From NCBI GenBank assembly GCA_002424495.1, contig DIKH01000436.1, forward strand, positions 300-11,497: a DNA stretch of 11,198 bases, written 5' to 3'. Position numbers and translations under genes: made by a program. The DNA is from Desulfobacteraceae bacterium UBA5623 (GTDB lineage: Bacteria > Desulfobacterota > DSM-4660 > Desulfatiglandales > Desulfatiglandaceae). Below the pieces are notes generated by a model that had not been told where the DNA came from, made no database searches, and saw only the letters and a list, made by a program, of their open reading frames with translations. This document shows positions 6,795 through 11,198 of this stretch, piece by piece (position 1 is the first letter of the stretch; each line of letters opens with the position of its first letter).

Positions 6795-7302
6795 GCATTT
6801 TGAAAGATATTTCAGTAAATTAAACTTTATCCCTGAAAGAATTTACAAGGATATTGTTTCTGAAATAATAGAAACAAAACGACCTACTTCCGGAAATTTC
6901 CCGACTATTCGGGAACTTGAGACGCTATTTTATGAGTACAAAAACGAGCATCCAGAGTCGTTCGTTTTTGAGGTGCCTCAGACTGATTGCAACGTCTGTA
7001 AAGGCTCGGGGATGGTAGAGGCTTGGCGACAGTATGATGACGCGAAGGCATGGTATAGGGCATATTTGGCATGTGGAGAATGCGGTAACTGGAAGAGGAC
7101 ATGGGGGAGGTCAACACGGATCGCGAAATTTTACAATAGCTTCCTGCTCGACACTGGACATTGGCGTTTAGATAACCCCCTGATTCAATCTCCGAACAGT
7201 TACCGAGCATATGAATCTTTGGCCGAAATGGCGGAGAGTTTCGGAGAATGGCCGGATGAGGTTGGGCAACCGCTACCAGGGCAAACGAAGGGGCAGGAAT
7301 GA
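6721..7302 (+). CDS. Putative replication accessory protein with DnaJ-like zinc finger (helicase-loader position)
   Basis: 193 aa. ATG 6721 lies 74 bp inside the end of the initiator gene, with GAGGTGG just upstream; ATG and ribosome site fit well, and the frame is open throughout. Residues 1-75 are helical, with YKDIVSEIIE and FPTIRELETLF. A zinc-finger-like pair follows: CNVCKGSG (C90, C93) and CGECGN (C118, C121). The first is exactly a DnaJ-type CxxCxGxG repeat. The C-terminal part is acidic. The gene order initiator then this protein is that of lambda O-P, so it may load host DnaB helicase, but this is inferred from position and the helical N-domain only. It could also be a DNA-binding accessory factor. 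Confidence 0.6.
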   Translation: MEWLGFEKNTQELKSYFNCLGFRPEHFERYFSKLNFIPERIYKDIVSEIIETKRPTSGNFPTIRELETLFYEYKNEHPESFVFEVPQTDCNVCKGSGMVEAWRQYDDAKAWYRAYLACGECGNWKRTWGRSTRIAKFYNSFLLDTGHWRLDNPLIQSPNSYRAYESLAEMAESFGEWPDEVGQPLPGQTKGQE

Positions 7303-7694
7303 GCATGACGCAGGAATGGGTTGATGAATACATGCAGAAACTGAAGACCTGGAGGAGGGGAGACCCGAAGCCTGTCTTAACTCCCGAAGTAGAGCCCACC
7401 CCTGATCCAGGCCCGGAAAGCGACTTGGCAGGAAAAATTCAGAAATGGGCGAAGGACCACGGCTACCCCTGCCAGTGTTTCAGGCAGTCAACGAAAGCCC
7501 GGGGCTTCCTGGTGCCGGGTTGGCCGGATGTGACACTGATCTTGAAAGAGCGCGTGGTATTCATAGAACTCAAGGCGATGCACGGGCGGCTTTCAAATGA
7601 GCAGCAGAAATTAAAACTGCAATTTCTCTTTCTCAGAGCCGAGTGGTTTGAGGTACGGAGTTTTAAACGGTTTTTAGAGATAGTTCACCAATAA
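7299..7694 (+). CDS. VRR-NUC domain nuclease (possible Holliday junction resolvase)
   Basis: 131 aa. ATG 7299 overlaps the previous stop as ATGA, so translation is coupled; ATG 7305 is an alternative. Residues about 40-125 match the VRR-NUC fold of PD-(D/E)xK nucleases: E40 in a helix start (ESDLAGKIQKWA), GWPDVTLI (D77), and the FIELK core (E90, K92) followed by GRLSNEQ, the conserved Gln at 102. Phage stand-alone VRR-NUC proteins are thought to cut branched DNA such as Holliday junctions, and here it follows replication and recombination genes, where resolvases such as RusA usually sit. The first 35 residues are Pro-rich and not part of the domain. The family call is strong; the substrate is inferred. 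Confidence 0.85.
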   Translation: MSMTQEWVDEYMQKLKTWRRGDPKPVLTPEVEPTPDPGPESDLAGKIQKWAKDHGYPCQCFRQSTKARGFLVPGWPDVTLILKERVVFIELKAMHGRLSNEQQKLKLQFLFLRAEWFEVRSFKRFLEIVHQ

Positions 7695-7710
7695 CGTGGA
7701 GGGGTAGAAA

Positions 7711-7989
7711 ATGCGCGTACGTGGGTTATCAGAAGAGTTGCCGTTAAAAGTAAAAGAAGGGCTCATTCCCCCGATGGGGTTTAAGTTTATCATCGACAAG
7801 GGGTTTGCGTATGAAGTGACGTTCCGAAATCCCTCGCAGATGCGGTTTACCGCGACCTGTGTTGGGGTAGTGGAAAAAGAACCAGAGGAAGAGGGCGTAA
7901 TCCAGGAGCCCAACGCTACACCTGATCAACCGAAACCTGAGAGCGTGACATTACGAAGATCAAAGGGGAGGGTGAGCATTGGATACTAG
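7711..7989 (+). CDS. Conserved-looking phage protein of unknown function (92 aa)
   Basis: Starts MRVRGLSEELPLKVKEGLIP at ATG 7711 with GGAGGGG about 8 nt upstream. Residues 15-60 look like beta strands (GFKFIIDKGFAYEVTFRN, MRFTATCVGVV), the next 25 are acidic and Pro-rich (EKEPEEEGV, DQPKPES), and the C-terminus is basic (TLRRSKGRVS). No domain is recognised. It overlaps the TTG-start HTH frame downstream by 11 bp, and a GGGGAGGG near its end would be that frame's ribosome site. Role unknown. Confidence 0.65.
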   Translation: MRVRGLSEELPLKVKEGLIPPMGFKFIIDKGFAYEVTFRNPSQMRFTATCVGVVEKEPEEEGVIQEPNATPDQPKPESVTLRRSKGRVSIGY

Positions 7990-8149
7990 TTCTAAGTCAG
8001 ACCGTTTGGACGGTATAGAGGCTATAGCGCAATACATGGGGATCTCACGGCAAGCGCGGTGCATCCGGTCAGCCACAAAACACAGGCCACAACTATTATG
8101 TTTTTCATGTCAATCTCCTGTAAGTGGTTTTATTTCTAAATATAATTAG
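7979..8149 (+). pseudogene. Short HTH gene with TTG start, probably truncated or frameshifted
   Basis: TTG 7979 has GGGGAGGGTGAG just upstream and opens a 56-codon frame overlapping the previous gene by 11 bp. Residues 9-25 read RLDGIEAIAQYMGISRQ, which matches the start of small phage HTH proteins (GxxAIAxYLGxS, followed normally by an Arg-Trp recognition helix and a Leu-Pro turn). After residue 25 the match stops: the rest (RCIRSATKHRPQLLC and on) lacks the recognition helix pattern in this or the other two forward frames. The second half overlaps a lipoprotein-like frame on the other strand. I read this as a remnant whose 3' part was replaced, though a real 56-aa protein cannot be excluded. 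Confidence 0.45.
8022..8108 (-). CDS. Tiny lipoprotein-like reading frame (28 aa), possibly truncated
   Basis: Read leftward from ATG at 8108: MKNIIVVACVLWLTGC then 12 more residues and TAG. The ribosome site AGGAG lies 6 nt upstream, and a promoter-like pair lies upstream at 8139-8167. The sequence has a Lys, a hydrophobic core and the lipobox LTGC, as in signal-peptidase-II substrates, so the Cys would be lipidated in a Gram-negative envelope. The mature peptide would be only 13 residues, much less than known small phage lipoproteins such as Rz1 or T5 Llp, so the gene is probably cut short by a recombination joint, with the reading frame ending by chance in the HTH gene. Alternatively the lipobox is coincidental. 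Confidence 0.4.
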   Translation of the reverse strand: MKNIIVVACVLWLTGCTALAVRSPCIAL

Positions 8150-8167
8150 CCATATCTAATTTTGCAA
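8139..8167 (-). promoter_or_regulatory. Possible leftward promoter for the lipoprotein-like gene
   Basis: On the minus strand TTGCAA (8167-8162; 4 of 6 to consensus) and TATATT (8144-8139; 5 of 6) are spaced by 17 bp and lie 30 nt upstream of the ATG at 8108. It is divergent from the rightward promoter at 8244, with the 20-bp repeats between them. Sequence match only; A/T-rich surroundings raise the chance of a false match. Confidence 0.35.
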
Positions 8168-8180
8168 CCTGATTTTTTAG

Positions 8181-8240
8181 TGCAAAATATTGTACTTCGA
8201 TGCAAATAATCGTACCAAGGTACAAGATATTGTACGATTT
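8181..8240. repeat. Three tandem 20-bp repeats, candidate operators
   Basis: Units start at 8181, 8201 and 8221, exactly 20 bp apart: TGCAAAATATTGTAC, TGCAAATAATCGTAC and TACAAGATATTGTAC, each followed by 5 less conserved bases. Each unit is itself a near-palindrome, TRCAA-n4-TYGTA (perfect in the third: TACAA-gata-TTGTA). Two-turn spacing puts them on one helix face. They end 3 bp before the rightward -35 box, so a dimeric regulator bound here could activate or repress the flanking promoters. Confidence 0.65.
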
Positions 8241-8243
8241 TTC

Positions 8244-8271
8244 TTGACAAATGTTCCGAAATGTTTACCAT
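8244..8271 (+). promoter_or_regulatory. Rightward promoter for the packaging region
   Basis: TTGACA (8244-8249, perfect) and TACCAT (8266-8271, 4 of 6) are spaced by 16 bp, directly right of the tandem 20-bp repeats. It would produce an untranslated leader of about 155 nt before ATG 8434. The weak -10 and adjacent operators suit an activator-dependent (late) promoter. Confidence 0.55.
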
Positions 8272-8311
8272 CAGTTAAAAGTGTAAAGTTTTTTTTACGC
8301 TAACGTCTCAT

Positions 8312-8385
8312 CAAAGGTGTCTCATAGTACGAGGAACTAACCCACAGGGCAACAATAAATGTCCTTCACTTTTGAGACACTTTTG
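8312..8385 (+). repeat. Imperfect inverted repeat in the leader of the packaging operon
   Basis: CAAAGGTGTCTCA (8312-8324) is the reverse complement, with one mismatch, of TGAGACACTTTTG (8373-8385); 48 bp lie between. Extra copies of the core occur: GTCTCA at 8305, AAAAGTGT at 8277, and CACTTTTG at 8367 and 8378 (11 bp apart). This could be a set of regulator sites or a long RNA stem in the leader. The span 8150-8433 otherwise holds no gene that I can see. Confidence 0.45.
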
Positions 8386-8433
8386 TGAGGCATAAACTGT
8401 AAAGAAAGTTAACAGCATATTCGGAGATCCCAG

Positions 8434-8829
8434 ATGAAAAAGGCGATATTTATATTTTTAATGTTGTTGGTTTCCCTTCCAGGGTTATCGTTTGCAGCTG
8501 GTTCTGCCGTTTTTGTAGGCGATAACCAAATCCTAATCACGGGCGCTGTTGCTGACGATGGTGATTACGACGTATTTACAGCGTTAAACCTAGTGCCGGG
8601 AAGCAGCACTATAGTCATTGAAAAAATCATCTGGTATGGCGCTGCAATCGTTATTGGTGATATCTGCGAGTTGGAGATTGACGATACTCACCCGATCAGC
8701 CCAATTTTGAATTGTACTGTTGCCGGCCAGCCGTTAGCGAGTCCAGAATTAAATATAAAAGTCAATAAATTGTATGTTGATCAGCTCGATCATGGCTCAT
8801 GCTGTATTATCTATAGGTTTGCAAAATAA
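8434..8829 (+). CDS. Secreted protein of unknown function with Sec signal peptide (131 aa)
   Basis: ATG 8434 has GGAG at 8423-8426. The protein begins MKKAIFIFLMLLVSLPGLSF with a likely signal-peptidase-I cut after SFA (residue 21), so the mature form is about 110 aa in the periplasm or outside. The mature part looks all-beta (AVFVGDNQILITGAV, TIVIEKIIWYG, AIVIGDICELEID) with four Cys (including a CC pair near the end) and ends in an Arg-Phe-Ala-Lys tail. No family recognised. A signal peptide is unusual for a gene placed directly before the terminase and suggests a moron-type cargo gene (host envelope or exclusion function) or a virion protein whose leader is fortuitous. Its stop overlaps the small-terminase start as TAATG, so the two are co-translated. 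Confidence 0.7.
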   Translation: MKKAIFIFLMLLVSLPGLSFAAGSAVFVGDNQILITGAVADDGDYDVFTALNLVPGSSTIVIEKIIWYGAAIVIGDICELEIDDTHPISPILNCTVAGQPLASPELNIKVNKLYVDQLDHGSCCIIYRFAK

Positions 8830-9455
8830 TGGCGCGAAAACAAGTTGATTGGGAAGCGATAGAGAAAGAATATACCCTGGGCCAAAAAAGCTTGAGGGTT
8901 ATCGCAAAAGAATTTGACACTACTGCCGGGACAATTAGTAAACGAGCAAAAAAGGAAAATTGGTATCAAGACAAATCTGAGGAAGTCAGGCGGAAAACTC
9001 AAGCGGCACTGCTGAAGGAAACACTTAATGGAAACAGAAAACGAAACACTCCGACCCGTGACGACATAGAAGGAACGGTCCGCACAAATATCCAAGTCAT
9101 CACAAACCACCGTAAGACACTGAAATATGGGCATAAATTAATAGAGAAGTTATTCGCGCAACTGGAAGAAACGGTTGAAAACAGATCTGAGATAGAACAA
9201 GAAATCAAGTCAGAAACGGCATCAGAGGGGCTGGCAGGATTAAACCGGCGGCGGATGATGCTGAGATCCGTCTCATTGCCTTCGAATGCCGGTATTCTAA
9301 AGGATTTATCAGCAGCATTGAAAAGTCTGATTCCATTGGAGCGCCAGGCGTTTAACCTTGATACACCAGGAGCCAATATAGAGGATGTTATTGCAGCCCT
9401 CCCAGATAAATTTAGAGATGGAGTTCGCGCAGCACTTACTGACGCTGTATCCTAA
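8829..9455 (+). CDS. terS: Terminase small subunit
   Basis: 208 aa, start ATG 8829 in a TAATG overlap with the upstream stop. Residues 5-45 form an HTH: VDWEAIEKEYTLGQKSLRVI then AKEFDTTAGTISKRAKKENW, the DW-IE--Y--G--SLR-IA---- pattern common to phage small terminases. The middle (about 95-150) is a charged helical oligomerisation region and the C-terminus (DTPGANIEDVIAALPDKFRD) is probably the large-subunit binding part. The protein would recognise the packaging site and stimulate the large subunit. It overlaps the large-subunit start by 38 bp, as expected for co-translated terminase genes. Its pairing with a clear large terminase makes the call firm. Confidence 0.8.
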   Translation: MARKQVDWEAIEKEYTLGQKSLRVIAKEFDTTAGTISKRAKKENWYQDKSEEVRRKTQAALLKETLNGNRKRNTPTRDDIEGTVRTNIQVITNHRKTLKYGHKLIEKLFAQLEETVENRSEIEQEIKSETASEGLAGLNRRRMMLRSVSLPSNAGILKDLSAALKSLIPLERQAFNLDTPGANIEDVIAALPDKFRDGVRAALTDAVS

Positions 9456-11198
9456 GCGCGAAGTTCTGCGAGCGATAGGTAAATCTATCAAGATTCCGTT
9501 TAATTGGAGCCCGCGTGATTACCAGGACTCTATTTGGCAATATCTCTGCAATGGGGGTAAACGTGGTATTTGTATCTGGAACAGAAGGGCGGGGAAAGAT
9601 GAGATATGCCTACATTGGGCGGCCAAGAGCGCGTATGAAAAGCCCGCGACCTATTGGCACATGCTCCCAGAGGCGTCTCAGGCACGCAAGGCCATTTGGC
9701 TGGCTGTCAATCCTCACACTGGCAAACGCCGGATAGATGAGGCATTTCCGCATGAGATCCGGGAGTTTACCCGCGAAAATGAAATGATGATCGGAATAAG
9801 GGGCGGCGGGACATGGCAGGTGGTTGGCTCAGACAATTTTAATAGTTTGGTTGGAAGTCCGCCCTATGGGGTTGTTTTCTCAGAGTGGGCGCTGGCAAAC
9901 CCGGAGGCGTGGGCGTATTTGAGACCGATTCTGGCAGAAAATGGCGGATGGGGGTTGTTTATTACCACCCCTCGTGGCGAGAATCACGCAAAGAATATGT
10001 ATGAGTCTGCGCTACACCGGCCCGATTGGTTCGCGGAAAAACTGACGATTGAAGACACAAATGTACTGGATGAGCAGGCCCGAGCCTCAGAGTTGCAAGA
10101 ATACATTGAGGATTGGGGCGAAGAGCTAGGGACGGCGCTGTATAACCAGGAGTGGATGTGTTCATTCCAGGCCGCGATCATCGGCGCCTACTATGCGGTT
10201 GAGTTGGTTAGCCTGGAAAAATCAGGCAGGTTAACGGATGTTCCGTTTGTTCCAGGCATCCCCGTGGATACCTGGTGGGACTTGGGCTATGACGATTCAA
10301 CCTCGATCTGGTTCACGCAAACAGTAGGCAGAGAGATCCACATTATTGATTATTTTGAAAATAATAACCAAGGCCTTATTTATTACGGTAAGAAACTGAA
10401 GGAATTGCAGGGCCAAAACGGTTGGATCTACGGCAGTCACACCGGGCCCCATGATACCCTGCAACATGAGTTAGGTAGTGGCAAGGACTTGAAAGAGCAG
10501 GCGGCCAACCTCAAAGATGAAGCAACCAGCGAAGATTTCTCGTTTATGTTTTCGGTTGCGGATCGGATATCTACTCAGCAACAGGGAATTGAGGCGGTCA
10601 GGTCCATCCTGCCCCTGTGCTGGTTTGACCAGAGCAACACAACAAAATCTCATAGGGAGCGCAAAGTCGGGTTCCCGTCATTACAGAATTACCGGAACGA
10701 GTGGGATCAAAAACATCAGACATTTAAAAACGCGCCATTACACGACTGGGCGTGTCTGCACGGTAGCACCAGGATTAGGACACTGAACGGGTGGGTTGAG
10801 ATTAAAGATTTGATTGGTAAGGATGATATTTATTTGTGGGCGTATGATTCAGAACAAAAAAGGTTACATCCCGCCAAGGCCGAAAAGTGTTGGTTATCTA
10901 AAAAAACTGGCAGGTTGTTGCGCGTGTCATTGGATCACCAACAAGATATTAAATGCACACCAGATCATAGGTTTATGCGTAGAGATGGGTCATGGGTGGC
11001 AGCTGAAGATTTAAAACCCGGTGACTCACTCATGCCGTTTTATGAAAATAAAGATAGTGGTTATGCAAGGGTACATTTAACAGATGGCACAATAGCAGAG
11101 GAGCATAAATTTTCTTTCTCCGTTTTCAATGGATATTTAAAAGACGGGAAACATATCCACCATATAGACAGCAATAAATACAACAACAACCCATCAAA
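9418..11198 (+). CDS. terL: Terminase large subunit interrupted by an intein (partial, runs off right edge)
   Basis: ATG 9418 opens a frame with no stop to the end of the window (593 codons); it overlaps the small subunit by 38 bp. The N-extein (codons 1-445) has the packaging ATPase motifs: deviant Walker A WNRRAGKD (54-61), Walker B GVVFSE (151-156, Ser where Asp is usual, then the catalytic Glu156), and the coupling motif TTPRGENH (183-190). The RNase H-like nuclease follows: WWDLGYDDS (D288), GSHTGPHD (D346) and PLHDWA (440-445), where the family normally continues SHxADAFR. There the frame enters an intein at Cys446. After splicing, the motor would cut and translocate DNA into proheads. 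The rest of the intein and the C-extein, with the last nuclease Asp, lie beyond the window. Confidence 0.9.
   Translation, partial: MEFAQHLLTLYPKREVLRAIGKSIKIPFNWSPRDYQDSIWQYLCNGGKRGICIWNRRAGKDEICLHWAAKSAYEKPATYWHMLPEASQARKAIWLAVNPHTGKRRIDEAFPHEIREFTRENEMMIGIRGGGTWQVVGSDNFNSLVGSPPYGVVFSEWALANPEAWAYLRPILAENGGWGLFITTPRGENHAKNMYESALHRPDWFAEKLTIEDTNVLDEQARASELQEYIEDWGEELGTALYNQEWMCSFQAAIIGAYYAVELVSLEKSGRLTDVPFVPGIPVDTWWDLGYDDSTSIWFTQTVGREIHIIDYFENNNQGLIYYGKKLKELQGQNGWIYGSHTGPHDTLQHELGSGKDLKEQAANLKDEATSEDFSFMFSVADRISTQQQGIEAVRSILPLCWFDQSNTTKSHRERKVGFPSLQNYRNEWDQKHQTFKNAPLHDWACLHGSTRIRTLNGWVEIKDLIGKDDIYLWAYDSEQKRLHPAKAEKCWLSKKTGRLLRVSLDHQQDIKCTPDHRFMRRDGSWVAAEDLKPGDSLMPFYENKDSGYARVHLTDGTIAEEHKFSFSVFNGYLKDGKHIHHIDSNKYNNNPS
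10753..11198 (+). other. Intein with HNH homing-endonuclease domain inside terL (N-terminal 148 residues)
   Basis: In frame with terL from Cys446 (TGT 10753). Intein block A: CLHGSTRIRTLNGWVEIKDL (intein residues 1-20), the C-L-x3-T-x-I-x-T-x2-G pattern of splice-site N-termini. Block B: TPDH (T69, H72) within KCTPDHRFMRRDGSWV, followed by EDLKPGDSL, the usual strand after block B. From about residue 120 comes HKFSFSVFNGYLKDG, then HIHHIDSNKYNNNP, an HNH/beta-beta-alpha-metal motif (His-His at 11158-11163; Asn-rich helix). The intein is visibly more A/T-rich than the terminase around it. The C-terminal His-Asn and the +1 extein residue are outside the window; Ser is expected at +1 from the family motif. 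Self-splicing is inferred from intact Cys1 and block B. Confidence 0.88.

Noticed and set aside
6905..7399. 164-codon open frame on the minus strand
   Set aside because: It lies opposite two well-supported forward genes (zinc-finger protein and VRR-NUC), has no ribosome site I can see and no recognisable domain; taken as a shadow of their codon use.
8001..8014. Perfect 5-bp hairpin ACCGT-TTGG-ACGGT
   Set aside because: Too short and without a T-run on either strand to be a terminator, and inside a probable coding frame.
8181..8240. Possible CRISPR-like array
   Set aside because: Only three contiguous 20-bp degenerate units with no spacers; better explained as tandem operators.
8283..8298. 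GTAAA-n-TTTAC with a T-run, terminator-like
   Set aside because: The T-run is in the loop, not after the stem, and the stem is A/T-only; not a terminator.
10814..11014. 66-codon forward frame overlapping the intein
   Set aside because: Out of frame with the terminase-intein reading, which shows clear splicing motifs through the same bases; no ribosome site.

Overview
The window is the early region and the start of the packaging region of a temperate bacteriophage, either a prophage or a free phage genome. The host is probably Gram-negative. This rests on sigma70-type promoters, a Mu Ner-like regulator, a Sec signal peptide and a possible lipoprotein signal. A sulfate-reducing or related deltaproteobacterial host would fit the general look of the proteins, but that is only an impression. 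No integrase, transposase, lysis or virion structural gene lies in the window.

Layout. At the left edge is a leftward CI-type repressor that runs off the window (1-435). It is divergent from a strong rightward promoter (466-495) that drives a Ner/Cro-like gene (535-747). A compact rightward operon with touching or overlapping genes follows: a 49-aa protein, a putative single-strand-annealing recombinase ending in an SSB-like DDIPF tip, a 38-aa membrane peptide, an SbcD-like nuclease, two small genes (one Cys-rich), an SbcC-like ATPase, an O/DnaD-like replication initiator that carries origin-like repeats in its coding sequence, a protein with two CxxC pairs in the helicase-loader position, a VRR-NUC nuclease and an unknown 92-aa protein.

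From about 7980 to 8433 the genome changes character. A short HTH gene with a TTG start looks truncated. A tiny lipoprotein-like reading frame lies on the opposite strand inside it. A control region follows, with three 20-bp tandem repeats between divergent promoter-like sequences. The right block holds a secreted protein, the small terminase and the large terminase.

The most notable feature is at the right end. The large terminase frame is interrupted at codon 446 by an intein, just after HDWA in the last nuclease motif. The intein has clear block A and block B splicing motifs and the start of an HNH homing-endonuclease domain. It runs off the window, so its C-terminal splice junction is not visible.

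Working together, the repressor and Ner-like protein would form the lysis-lysogeny switch. The SbcCD-like pair, the annealing protein and VRR-NUC would form a recombination module next to the replication initiator. The 8150-8430 region probably starts transcription of the packaging genes.
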